A stretch of 64,000 nucleotides of DNA, from assembly GCF_035967765.1 (NCBI RefSeq), contig NZ_JAYWIT010000013.1; one strand, 5' to 3'. The translations under genes and the position numbers were made by a program. Shown here one piece after another: positions 16,507 through 25,357 of this stretch (the stretch's first letter is position 1; every line of letters starts with the position of its first letter). The DNA is from Conexibacter stalactiti (GTDB lineage: Bacteria; Actinomycetota; Thermoleophilia; Solirubrobacterales; Solirubrobacteraceae). The notes below the pieces were generated by a model. It did not search any database. It had not been told where the DNA came from and was given only the letters and a program-made list of their open reading frames with translations.

Positions 16507-17900
16507 GTCGGGGCCTCGACCTGATCGCCCGCCCGAGCCGCCCGAGCCGCCCGAGCCGCCCGCGCCGCCACCGGCAGCGCGAAGCCGCGCTCGCGCATCC
16601 GTCGCGCGCCGGCCTTGCGCTCGCGACCGAGGTCGTAGAGGTAGGTGTCGAAGTCGACCTGCATCGTGTGGCGCTTGGAGGCAACGTAGCGCTTGAACAT
16701 CTTGCGACGCTCGTGCTCGATGTCCTGCGCGACTGCGGCCGCGTCGGGCAGCGCGTACTCGCCGCGCAGGTAGGCGGCGATCCATCTCCCCTGCGCCTCC
16801 GCCAGCGGCATGATCGCCCCGAGCGGCTGCAGCAGCCCGACGAAGAAGACGTTGTCGACCTGCGGGTGGAAGACGCGACGGAACAGCGGCAGGTCGTTGT
16901 CGGGCGCGGCGATGAAGTCGTCGTCGAAGAACGGGAAGGTGACTCTGTAGCCCGTGCACCAGACGATCGCGTCGGCCTCCTCGCGCGTGCCGTCGGCGAA
17001 CAGCACGTGGTCGCCCTGCAACTCCGAGATCGCGGGCTTGTACGTCATCTCGCCGTGCGCGAGGCGGTTGAGGAAGTCGGCCGATATCGTCGGGTGGGCC
17101 TCGCCGACGCCGTGGTCCGGTCTCGGCAGGCCGTAGTCCTCGACCTTGCCGACGCCGATCCGGTACATCGTTCTCAGCGTCGTCTTGCGGATCGCCCACG
17201 GCACCGCGCCGGTCCATCTGTTGACGAGGATCTGGTCGAGCGGGCGGCCGAAGATGTACTTCGGCAGCACGTGAGCGCCGCGCCGCGCCGACAGGATGGT
17301 CTTCTCCGACACGTGGCTGGTCTCGACCGCGATGTCCATCGCGCTGTTGCCGATCCCGACGACGAGCACCCGTCTGCCCTCGAACGGCTTGTTGTCGATG
17401 TAGTGGTGAGCGTGCGACTGCGCGCCGTCGAAGCTGCCGGGGTAGGCCGGTTCGGGCCAGCGCGGATCCCAGTGGTGGCCGTTGGCGACGACGAGCGCGT
17501 CGTAGCGGCGCGTCTCGCCGTTGTCGAGCGTCACGCTCCAGACGCCGTCTGCCCCGCGCTCGGCGCGCTCGACGCCGGTCTCGAAGAGGATCTGGTCGCG
17601 GAAGCCGAAGTGGTCGACGTACTGGTCGAAGTAGGCGGCGATGTGGCTGTGGTGCGGGAAGTCCGGATACCACTCCGGCATCGGGAAGTCGCTGTACTCC
17701 ATCCGCTCGCGCGAGGTGTTGATGTGCAGCGATCTGTACGCCGCCGACATCCCGTTCCTGTTGCCGAAGACCCAGTTGCCGCCGACGCGGTCGGACTTCT
17801 CGATGCAGTCGAACGGGATCCCGCGCTCGTACAGCGCCTTGCAGGCGGCGATCCCGGACGAGCCGGCACCGATGATGCAGACCGACGGCAGGTTGGACAT
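16503..17900 (-). CDS. flavin-containing monooxygenase (FMO/Baeyer-Villiger type)
   Basis: This FAD- and NADPH-dependent monooxygenase oxidises a ketone, amine or sulfide. It is 465 aa. The FAD Rossmann motif is CIIGAGSSGIAA near the start, with the GGNW continuation (VGGNWVFGN). The FMO fingerprint FxGxxxHxxxY appears as FDGAQSHAHHY. The NADPH motif is VVGIGNSAMD, and the late ATG-like motif reads VWCTGYRVTFPFF. The C-terminal tail is an Ala-Arg repeat. ATG 17900 is preferred to GTG 17909, because GGGAG (17912-17916) leaves a workable gap only for the ATG. It forms an operon with the TetR gene. Confidence 0.92.
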   Translation of the reverse strand: MSNLPSVCIIGAGSSGIAACKALYERGIPFDCIEKSDRVGGNWVFGNRNGMSAAYRSLHINTSRERMEYSDFPMPEWYPDFPHHSHIAAYFDQYVDHFGFRDQILFETGVERAERGADGVWSVTLDNGETRRYDALVVANGHHWDPRWPEPAYPGSFDGAQSHAHHYIDNKPFEGRRVLVVGIGNSAMDIAVETSHVSEKTILSARRGAHVLPKYIFGRPLDQILVNRWTGAVPWAIRKTTLRTMYRIGVGKVEDYGLPRPDHGVGEAHPTISADFLNRLAHGEMTYKPAISELQGDHVLFADGTREEADAIVWCTGYRVTFPFFDDDFIAAPDNDLPLFRRVFHPQVDNVFFVGLLQPLGAIMPLAEAQGRWIAAYLRGEYALPDAAAVAQDIEHERRKMFKRYVASKRHTMQVDFDTYLYDLGRERKAGARRMRERGFALPVAARAARAARAARAGDQVEAPT

Positions 17901-17922
17901 CGACAACACGTCTCCCTCTCCA

Positions 17923-17944
17923 AAAGTGACGGGGGCGTCACTTT
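17923..17944. promoter_or_regulatory. TetR-type operator in the FMO promoter
   Basis: Perfect 8-bp arms AAAGTGAC (17923-17930) and GTCACTTT (17937-17944) surround 6 bp. On the minus strand the -35 TTGACC (17969-17964), an 18-bp spacer and the -10 TAAAGT (17945-17940) place one operator arm on the -10. Binding should block transcription of the FMO-TetR operon. Confidence 0.75.
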
Positions 17945-17965
17945 AGACTGGCTGGGCGGCCAAGG

Positions 17966-18973
17966 TCAAGTTGGAGCGGTGGCGTCCACCGGTCTCGGTG
18001 CGTCGCCTTGCTTGCGATGCTCCTTGCCCGCCCTGATCACCTCTTTGAAGCTGCGGAATCTGAAGATCAGCGCGAGCGCGCCGAACGCCATCGCCGCCGC
18101 CCCGGCCGCCAGCGCGATCTGCTGGCCGACCGAGAAGGCAGCCACCTCCGCCCCGCTCGCCGCACCAGCGAAGACCGTCAGCAGCAGTGCCTGCTGGACC
18201 CCGGCGCCGCCGGGCGTGAACGGCATCAGCATCGCGACGACCTGGACGCCGAGGACGAGCAGCGCGTTTCTGATCCCGCCGCCGATGTGGAAGGCGTCGA
18301 GCAGGAACCAGTACGTGAAGAAGCGCGCGATCCACGCCCCGATCTGCCAGGTGACCATCTCGCGGAAGTAGCGGCGGCGGTCGGTCAATATCGTGAAGCC
18401 CTGCCGCACCCGCGCCCAGAAGGCCTTGACTCTCGCCGACAGCAGCGCGAAGGCGACCAGCACGCCGATCGCCAGCGCCGTCAGGAAGAAGAGGGCGAAA
18501 CGCGGGTGGGCGGCGAAGAAGGCGAGGTCGAACGCCGGCAGCTTGGAGAAGTCCGGCGGCTTCGGGAAGACGCCCTGCGTGAACGCGAACAGCAGGATCA
18601 CGATGTTGACCGCGTAGTCGAAGACCAGACCCGTCCAGAGCGCGGCGATGATCGCCGGATAGGACGAATTGGGGATCGATATGCGCGTCAAGAAGTACTG
18701 AACGATCGTGCCGCCACCGAGCGGGAAGACCTGGTTGATGCCGACGCCGGAGACGTAGGCGCCCCAGATGTCGCGCCAGCGCACGCGCTCGGAGGGATAG
18801 GCCGCCTGGACGGCGTTGAAGAGCGCGCGCGAGCGCAGCGTCAGATAGCCGAAGTAGAAGATCAGCGCCAGCAGCAGCGCAAACCAGTTGAGCCCGGCGA
18901 GGTTCGAGAGGAACTCACCGACCGAGTCGAAGAAGCGACTGATGTCGCTGCCGAGCGAGGCGGTGACGGTCAT
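17966..18973 (-). CDS. lysylphosphatidylglycerol synthase TM-region / UPF0104 membrane protein
   Basis: This 335-aa polytopic protein with about 8 membrane helices belongs to the family containing the flippase half of MprF (LPG_synthase_TM, UPF0104). The conserved polar-glycine features GVGINQVFPLGGGT and MPFTPGGAGVQQALLL match that family's signature loops. It lacks the cytosolic aminoacyl-transferase domain, so it is a stand-alone transporter-like protein. Lipid flipping is an inference from the family. Its stop codon falls on the FMO promoter's -35, so read-through could interfere with that promoter. The ATG at 18973 lies near TACCAT, a possible -10. Confidence 0.85.
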   Translation of the reverse strand: MTVTASLGSDISRFFDSVGEFLSNLAGLNWFALLLALIFYFGYLTLRSRALFNAVQAAYPSERVRWRDIWGAYVSGVGINQVFPLGGGTIVQYFLTRISIPNSSYPAIIAALWTGLVFDYAVNIVILLFAFTQGVFPKPPDFSKLPAFDLAFFAAHPRFALFFLTALAIGVLVAFALLSARVKAFWARVRQGFTILTDRRRYFREMVTWQIGAWIARFFTYWFLLDAFHIGGGIRNALLVLGVQVVAMLMPFTPGGAGVQQALLLTVFAGAASGAEVAAFSVGQQIALAAGAAAMAFGALALIFRFRSFKEVIRAGKEHRKQGDAPRPVDATAPT

Positions 18974-18994
18974 TCTGGCTCATGGTATGCGGAA

Positions 18995-19016
18995 GGGCCC
19001 GAGCACATCCGGGCCC
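18995..19016 (-). terminator. second stem-loop downstream of gltD
   Basis: GGGCCCG (18995-19001) and CGGGCCC (19010-19016) form a 7-bp stem with an 8-nt loop. It lies 86 bp beyond the stronger glt terminator and just upstream of the flippase-like gene. It could be a backup terminator or leader hairpin. Confidence 0.45.
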
Positions 19017-19101
19017 CCCGCTGCCGGAAATCGTGGGGGAGACGATTCCGGCGCAGCAGGAGCGCAAGCGTCCTGCACGCGGCAGCTTACATTGACACGG
19101 T

Positions 19102-19129
19102 GTCAGACCGGGTTGCGCCCCGGTCTGAC
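19102..19129 (-). terminator. gltBD operon terminator
   Basis: A perfect 11-bp stem, GTCAGACCGGG (19102-19112) with CCCGGTCTGAC (19119-19129), has a 6-nt loop. It starts 5 bp after the gltD stop on the minus strand. Confidence 0.75.
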
Positions 19130-19134
19130 GCTTG

Positions 19135-20706
19135 TCAGATCGGTCCGCCGGGCCCGCTGAAGAAGTCGTCGCCCATGCGCACGTTGCCGGCGACGTCGGC
19201 CTCGTGGCGCAGGGTGTGGTCGATCTCGCCGTCCCACGCGCCGATCGCGAGCTTCTCACGGTCGGCGTCCATCGGCGAGCCGCCGAGATCGCGGTTGACG
19301 ATGCGCGCGCACTTGCGCCCCTCCGCGATCGCGGTCACGACGAGCGACTGGCCGATGCGCGCGTCGCCGCAGGCGTAGACGCCGTCGACGTTGGTGCGGT
19401 AGGTCTTCATCGTCTTGACGTTGCCGCGCGGGTCCTTGTCGACGCCGAGCTGGTCGACGAGGCCCTCGTGCTCGGGATGCGTGAAGCCGATCGCGATCAG
19501 CACGAGGTCGGCCGGCAGCGTGTACTCGCTGCCCTCGACGACCTTCAGGTCGCGCGAGGAGGAGCCGACGACCTTGCGCGCGTGCACGTGGGTGACCTTG
19601 CCGTCCTCGCCGGAGAAGGCGTAGACCTCCGTGCCCCAGCGGCGCTCGCCGCCCTCCTCCAGCGCGTACGTCGTCTCCGTGCGCTTCGGCGGCAGCGGCC
19701 ACGGCGTGCGCTCGTCGCGCCCGCCCGGCTGCAGCTCCTGGTAGACGTCGAGGATCCGCGCGCTCGTCGCGCCCTCGCGGTTGGCGTTGGAGATGCAGTC
19801 CATGCCGGTGTCGCCGCCGCCGATCACGACGACGTTCTTGCCGGCGGCGATGATCTCCTCGCCGGGCTCCGGGTCGCGCGACGGGCGGCCCTCGTGTCTG
19901 GCGACCCAGCGGTTGCGCTGGTAGAGGTAGTCCATCGCCGGGTGGATGCCGGACAGCTCGCGGCCGGGCGAGGTGACGTCGCGCGGGACGCGCGAGCCGA
20001 TCGCGACGACGACCGCGTCGTGGCGGTCGCGCAGCTCGTCGGCGGTGACGTCGCTGCCGACGTCGACGCCGTACTCGAATCTGACGCCCTCGGCCTTGAG
20101 GATCGCGACGCGGCGGTCGATCACCGACTTCGGCAGCTTCGCGTCCGGCACGCCGAAGCGCATCAGGCCGCCCGGGCCTTCGTCGCGCTCGTAGACCGTC
20201 ACGAAGTGGCCCGACTTGTTCAGCTCGGCGGCGACCGCCAGGCCGGCGGGACCGGAGCCGACGACGCCGACCGTCTTGCCGGTGCGGCGGTCGGGCGGCT
20301 CGGGGACGATCCAGCCCTCCTCGTACGCGCGCTCGACGATCGACAGCTCGATCTGCTCGATCGTGACCGGGTCCGAGTTGACCGCCAGCACGCAGGCCGA
20401 CTCGCACGGCGCCGGGCAGATCCGGCCCGTGAACTCGGGGAAGTTGTTGGTCGCGTGCAGCTGGACGATCGCGTCCTGCCAGCGGTCGCGGAAGACGAGG
20501 TCGTTCCAGTCGGGGATCAGATTCCCGAGCGGGCAGCCCTCGTGACAGAACGGGATGCCGCAGTCCATGCAGCGGGCGCCCTGTCTCTTCAGCTCCGACT
20601 CCGGCTGCAGCCGGAAGTACTGGTCGTAGTCGCCGACGCGCTGCGTCGGGTCGCGCTTGTCGAAGCCGACGCGCTCGATTCTCAGGAAACCGCCAAGCTC
20701 ACCCAT
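19135..20706 (-). CDS. gltD: glutamate synthase (NADPH) small subunit
   Basis: The beta subunit of GOGAT passes electrons from NADPH through FAD and [4Fe-4S] clusters to the large subunit. It is 523 aa. The N-terminal cluster region shows CMDCGIPFC and GCPLGN, then CPAPCESAC. The FAD motif is GVVGSGPAGLAVA, and the NADPH motif is VVIGGGDTGMDC. The C-terminal FAD motif is GVYACGDARIGQSLV. It lies 14 bp downstream of gltB with an AGAAGGA ribosome site, so the complex is made from one message. A strong terminator follows. Confidence 0.97.
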   Translation of the reverse strand: MGELGGFLRIERVGFDKRDPTQRVGDYDQYFRLQPESELKRQGARCMDCGIPFCHEGCPLGNLIPDWNDLVFRDRWQDAIVQLHATNNFPEFTGRICPAPCESACVLAVNSDPVTIEQIELSIVERAYEEGWIVPEPPDRRTGKTVGVVGSGPAGLAVAAELNKSGHFVTVYERDEGPGGLMRFGVPDAKLPKSVIDRRVAILKAEGVRFEYGVDVGSDVTADELRDRHDAVVVAIGSRVPRDVTSPGRELSGIHPAMDYLYQRNRWVARHEGRPSRDPEPGEEIIAAGKNVVVIGGGDTGMDCISNANREGATSARILDVYQELQPGGRDERTPWPLPPKRTETTYALEEGGERRWGTEVYAFSGEDGKVTHVHARKVVGSSSRDLKVVEGSEYTLPADLVLIAIGFTHPEHEGLVDQLGVDKDPRGNVKTMKTYRTNVDGVYACGDARIGQSLVVTAIAEGRKCARIVNRDLGGSPMDADREKLAIGAWDGEIDHTLRHEADVAGNVRMGDDFFSGPGGPI

Positions 20707-20720
20707 GTGTCAGGTCCTTC

Positions 20721-23700
20721 TCAGGCTTCGGCCGGTGCGGCGGCCTGCGCCACGCCGGTCTCGGTCTGCTCGCGCGCGGCCCGCTCGGCGATGGCGCGCT
20801 TGTAGTCGCGCGGCATCACCTTCACGAACCGCTGGGCGGCCTCGTCCCAGTCGTCGAGGATGCGCTGCGCGACCTGCGAACCGGTGCGCGCGGCGTGCTC
20901 GGCGACAAGATCCTTCAGCTCGGCCTCGTCGTGCTCCTCGAGCGGCTCCAGCTCCACCAGCTCCGGGTTGCAGAGGCCCGCGAAGCGGTGGTGCTCGTCG
21001 TAGACGTAGGCGATGCCACCGCTCATGCCGGCGGCGAAGTTGCGCCCGGTCGGGCCGAGCACGACGACGCGGCCGCCGGTCATGTACTCGCAGCCGTGGT
21101 CGCCGACGCCCTCGACGACCGTCGCGGCGCCCGAGTTGCGGACGGCGAAGCGCTCGCCCGCGAGACCGCGGAAGAAGGCGCGGCCGCGGGTGGCGCCGTA
21201 GAGCACGGTGTTGCCGACGATCGGCGATCTCTCGACGTCGAAGGCGGCGTCGGCGGGCGGGCGCACGGTCAGCACGCCGCCGGCGAGGCCCTTGCCGGTG
21301 TAGTCGTTCGTCTCGCCCGTGAGCGTGAAGCTGACGCCGGGCATCAGCCAGGCGCCGAAGCTCTGGCCGGCCGAGCCCTCCAGGCCGACCTCGATCGTGC
21401 CCTCGGGCAGGCCGTCGGGGCCGAAGCGCCTGGCGACGCGGCTGGAGAGGATGCCGCCGACGGTGCGGTTGACGTTGCGGACCGTCGCCTCCAGCACGAC
21501 TCTCTGGCCGCTGGCGAGCGCCGGCTCGGCCTCTCTGACGAGCCGCCAGTCGAGCGCGTCGTCGAGCACCGGCTCCTGGTCGGTCGTGCGACGCAGCGGC
21601 GTGCCCTCGGGCAGCTCCGGCATCGCGAAGACGGCGCTGAGGTCGACCCCGCGCGCCTTCCAGTGGTCGATCGCGCCGTCCATCTCGAGCAGGTCGGTGC
21701 GGCCGATCATCTCGTCGAAGCTGCGCACGCCGATCGACGCCATCAGCTCGCGCGTCTCCTCGGCGACGAAGAAGAGGTACTTGACGACGTGCTCGGGCGT
21801 GCCCTCGAAGCGCTTGCGCAGCTCCGGGTTCTGCGTCGCGATGCCGACCGGACAGGTGTTCAGGTGGCAGACGCGCATCATGATGCAGCCCATCGCGATC
21901 AGCGGCGCGGTCGAGAAGCCGACCTCGTCGGCGCCCAGCAGCGCGGCGATCACGACGTCGCGACCGGTCTTCATCTGGCCGTCGGCCTGGACGGTCACGC
22001 GCGAGCGCAGGTCGTTGAGCAGCAGCGTCTGCTGCGTCTCGGCGAGCCCGATCTCCCACGGCGTGCCGGCGAACTGGATCGATGAGGCCGGCGAGGCGCC
22101 GGTGCCGCCGTCGTGGCCGGAGACGACGATGTGGTCCGCGTTCGCCTTCGCGACGCCCGCGGCGACCGTGCCGACGCCGACCTCGGAGACGAGCTTGACC
22201 GAGACGGTCGCCTCCGGGTTGGAGCAGCGCAGGTCGTAGATCAGCTGCTTCAGATCCTCGATCGAGTAGATGTCGTGGTGCGGCGGCGGCGAGATCAGGG
22301 CGACGCCGGGCGTCGAGTGGCGCAGGCCGGCGATGTAGTCGTCGACCTTGTGGCCGGGCAGCTGGCCGCCCTCGCCGGGCTTGGCGCCCTGCGCCATCTT
22401 GATCTGCAGCTGATCGGCGTTGACGAGGTAGTGCGGCGTCACGCCGAAGCGGCCGGAGGCGATCTGCTTGATCGCCGAGCGGCGGCTGTCGCCGTTGGCC
22501 TCCGAGCCGAAGCGGACCGGGTCCTCCCCGCCCTCGCCGGTGTTCGATCTGCCGCCGATGCGGTTCATCGCGATCGCGAGCGCCTCGTGCGACTCTCTCG
22601 AGATCGCGCCGAGCGACATCGCGCCGGTCGAGAAGCGCTTGACGATCTCGTCGGCCGACTCGACCTCGTCGAGCGGGATCGGCTCGGAGAGCGTGCGCAG
22701 CTTCATCAGGCCGCGCAGCGACGCCTTGCGGGCCGCCTCGTCGTTGACCGCGCGAGCGAAGTCCTCGTAGGTCTGGCCGGCCTTGCCGTCCTCGGATCTG
22801 ACCGCGTGCTGCAGCAGCGCGATCGTGTCCGGGTTCCAGATGTGGCGCTCGCCGTTGCGGCGCCACTGCAGCACGCCGCCGACGGGCAGCGTCTCGCGGC
22901 CGGTGCGCGGGTACGCGCGGAAGTGACGCTCCAGCGCCTCTCTCGCGAGCACGTCCATGCCGATGCCGCCGATCCGCGACGAGGTGCCGGTGAAGTACTT
23001 GTCGACCAGCTCGGGCTCGAGCCCGACGGCCTCGAAGATCTGGGCGCCGCAGTACGACTGGATCGTCGAGATGCCCATCTTCGAGAAGGTCTTCAGCAGG
23101 CCCTTGCCGATCGCTCTCACGATCCGCTGCTCGGCCGTCTCGCGGTCGAGGTCGACCGGCAGGCGGCCGTGGTCGGCCAGCTCGTCGAGCGACTCGAACA
23201 TCAGGTACGGGTTGATCGCCGCCGCGCCGTAGCCGATCAGCGTCGCCATGTGGTGGATCTCGCGCGGCTCGCCGGTCTCGATCACGAGGCCGCAGCGCAG
23301 GCGGGTGCCCTCGCGCACGAGGTGGTGGTGGACCGCGGCGACCGCCAGCAGCGACGGGATCGCGACGCGCTCGGCGCCGAGGTTGCGGTCCGACAGGATC
23401 ACGATGTTCGCGCCTCGCTCGATCCACGCGGAGGCCTCGTCGCAGATCGCTCTGAGACGGCGCTCCATGCCCTCCGGGCCCTGCTCGACCGGCCAGGTGA
23501 GGTCGATCGTGGCAGCGTGGAATATGTCGTGCGAGACCTGCCGCAGCTTCTCCAGCTCGTGGTTGCGCAGGATCGGCTGGCGCATGAACAGCTGGTGGGC
23601 GTGCTGCGGGCTCTCGTCGAGCAGGTTGACCTCGGCGCCGACCGACGTCGCCAGCGACATCACGACCGACTCGCGGATCGGGTCGATCGGCGGGTTGGTG

Positions 23701-25250
23701 ACCTGCGCGAACAGCTGCTTGAAGTAGGCGAACAGCGGCGGCTGGCGATCGGACAGCACGGCGAGCGCCGCGTCGTTGCCCATCGAGGCCGTCGGCTCCT
23801 CGCCGCCGACCGCCATCGGGGCGATCGTCAGGCGCAGGTCCTCCTGCGAGTAGCCGAACGCGAGCTGCTTGGAGCGCAGCGGCTCCACGCGCGGCGCGCG
23901 CGGGGCGCGCTCGGGCAGGTCGTCGAGGTGGACGACGCGCTCGGCGTACCACTCGCCGTAGGGACGCTGGCCGGCGACTCTCGCCTTGACCTCCTCGTCC
24001 TCGACGATGCGGCCCTGCTCGAGGTCGACGAGGAAGATCTTGCCCGGCTGCAGGCGGCCCTTGCGGACGATCTCGTTCGGCTTCGCCTTGATCACGCCGG
24101 TCTCGGAGGCGAGCACGACGTATCCGTCGGTCGTCTGCACCCAGCGGCCGGGGCGCAGGCCGTTGCGGTCGAGCGTCGCGCCGACCTGCGTGCCGTCGGT
24201 GAAGCAGATCGCGGCGGGGCCGTCCCACGGCTCCATCACGCACGAGTGGTAGTCGTAGAAGCCGCGCACGGCCGGCGACAGGTCCGCGTTGTCGCGGTAT
24301 GCCTCCGGCACCATCATCATCACGGCGTGCGTGATCGGCCGGCCGTCGAGCACGAGCAGCTCGAGCACGTTGTCGAACGTCGCCGAGTCCGAGCCGCCGT
24401 CGCGCACCACCGGCATGACCTTCTCGAGGTCATCGCCGAAGTGCTCGGACAGCAGCTGCGACTCGCGCGCCCGCATCCAGTTGATGTTGCCGCGCAGCGT
24501 GTTGATCTCGCCGTTGTGGGCGAGCATCCGGTACGGGTGCGCGAGCTCCCAGCTGGGGAAGGTGTTGGTCGAGAAGCGCGAGTGGACGAGCGCGAGGCGC
24601 GAGACCATCCGCTCGTCCTTGAGGTCGGGGTAGTAGCCCGACATCTGCGGCGCCGTCAGCATGCCCTTGTAGACGATCGTGCGCGAGGAGAAGCTCGGGA
24701 TCGCCAGCTCCGGGCCGGCGCCCTTCTCGATCAGGCGGCGGATGACGTAGAGCTTGCGCTCGAAGGCGAGCTGGTCGGGCAGCTCCTCGCTGGCGCCGAC
24801 GAAGACCTGGCGGATGCGCGGAGCGGACGCGCCGGCGGTGACGCCGACGAACGCCTCGTCGACCGGCACGTCGCGCCAGCCGAGGACTCTCTGGCCCTCG
24901 TCGGCGACGGTGCGGTCGACCAGCTCCACGATGCGGTCGTGCGCCTCCTGCTCCTGCGGCAGGAAGAGGACGCCGACGGCGAACCTGCCGCGATCCGGCA
25001 GCGGGAACGGCACGACGGCCCGGAAGAACTCCTCGGGCAGCTGCAGCAGGATGCCGGCGCCGTCGCCGGTCGTCGGGTCAGCGCCGGCGGCACCGCGGTG
25101 CTCGAGGTTCTCGAGCGCGTAGAGCGCACGACCGACGACGCCGTGGTCGGCGTCCCCCGTGATCTTTGCCACGAACGCGACGCCGCAGGCGTCGTGCTCA
25201 TGTTCGGGGTGGTAGAGGCCAGCGGCCTTTGGCGGCTTGATCGTGGGCAT
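20721..25250 (-). CDS. gltB: glutamate synthase (NADPH) large subunit
   Basis: The alpha subunit of GOGAT makes two glutamates from glutamine and 2-oxoglutarate. The 1509-aa protein starts with a 21-aa propeptide. Cys22 in HEHDACGVAF becomes the N-terminal nucleophile of the glutaminase domain. The central and FMN synthase domains follow (KPGEGGQLPGHKV, GHDGGTGASP). The [3Fe-4S] cysteines lie in MRVCHLNTCPVGIA. The C-terminal GXGXG beta-helix domain follows. The ATG at 25250 gives the usual short propeptide. The -10 TACCCT (25302-25297) would yield a leader of about 40 nt. Confidence 0.97.
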   Translation of the reverse strand: MPTIKPPKAAGLYHPEHEHDACGVAFVAKITGDADHGVVGRALYALENLEHRGAAGADPTTGDGAGILLQLPEEFFRAVVPFPLPDRGRFAVGVLFLPQEQEAHDRIVELVDRTVADEGQRVLGWRDVPVDEAFVGVTAGASAPRIRQVFVGASEELPDQLAFERKLYVIRRLIEKGAGPELAIPSFSSRTIVYKGMLTAPQMSGYYPDLKDERMVSRLALVHSRFSTNTFPSWELAHPYRMLAHNGEINTLRGNINWMRARESQLLSEHFGDDLEKVMPVVRDGGSDSATFDNVLELLVLDGRPITHAVMMMVPEAYRDNADLSPAVRGFYDYHSCVMEPWDGPAAICFTDGTQVGATLDRNGLRPGRWVQTTDGYVVLASETGVIKAKPNEIVRKGRLQPGKIFLVDLEQGRIVEDEEVKARVAGQRPYGEWYAERVVHLDDLPERAPRAPRVEPLRSKQLAFGYSQEDLRLTIAPMAVGGEEPTASMGNDAALAVLSDRQPPLFAYFKQLFAQVTNPPIDPIRESVVMSLATSVGAEVNLLDESPQHAHQLFMRQPILRNHELEKLRQVSHDIFHAATIDLTWPVEQGPEGMERRLRAICDEASAWIERGANIVILSDRNLGAERVAIPSLLAVAAVHHHLVREGTRLRCGLVIETGEPREIHHMATLIGYGAAAINPYLMFESLDELADHGRLPVDLDRETAEQRIVRAIGKGLLKTFSKMGISTIQSYCGAQIFEAVGLEPELVDKYFTGTSSRIGGIGMDVLAREALERHFRAYPRTGRETLPVGGVLQWRRNGERHIWNPDTIALLQHAVRSEDGKAGQTYEDFARAVNDEAARKASLRGLMKLRTLSEPIPLDEVESADEIVKRFSTGAMSLGAISRESHEALAIAMNRIGGRSNTGEGGEDPVRFGSEANGDSRRSAIKQIASGRFGVTPHYLVNADQLQIKMAQGAKPGEGGQLPGHKVDDYIAGLRHSTPGVALISPPPHHDIYSIEDLKQLIYDLRCSNPEATVSVKLVSEVGVGTVAAGVAKANADHIVVSGHDGGTGASPASSIQFAGTPWEIGLAETQQTLLLNDLRSRVTVQADGQMKTGRDVVIAALLGADEVGFSTAPLIAMGCIMMRVCHLNTCPVGIATQNPELRKRFEGTPEHVVKYLFFVAEETRELMASIGVRSFDEMIGRTDLLEMDGAIDHWKARGVDLSAVFAMPELPEGTPLRRTTDQEPVLDDALDWRLVREAEPALASGQRVVLEATVRNVNRTVGGILSSRVARRFGPDGLPEGTIEVGLEGSAGQSFGAWLMPGVSFTLTGETNDYTGKGLAGGVLTVRPPADAAFDVERSPIVGNTVLYGATRGRAFFRGLAGERFAVRNSGAATVVEGVGDHGCEYMTGGRVVVLGPTGRNFAAGMSGGIAYVYDEHHRFAGLCNPELVELEPLEEHDEAELKDLVAEHAARTGSQVAQRILDDWDEAAQRFVKVMPRDYKRAIAERAAREQTETGVAQAAAPAEA

Positions 25251-25357
25251 GAATCCTGTGTCCCGGCGGGCGTCGCGAACACTGAGAGGAGGCCACAGGG
25301 TACCAGCGGGCCGACCCCCGGCAGCGCTCCACCAGCAGGAATTTCGTGATATGAGCG

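Noticed and set aside
20895..25349. Long plus-strand open frames opposite gltB, including one of over 1000 codons.
   Set aside because: They are antisense shadows of a GC-rich gene, Arg/Asp/Val-biased and without family motifs.
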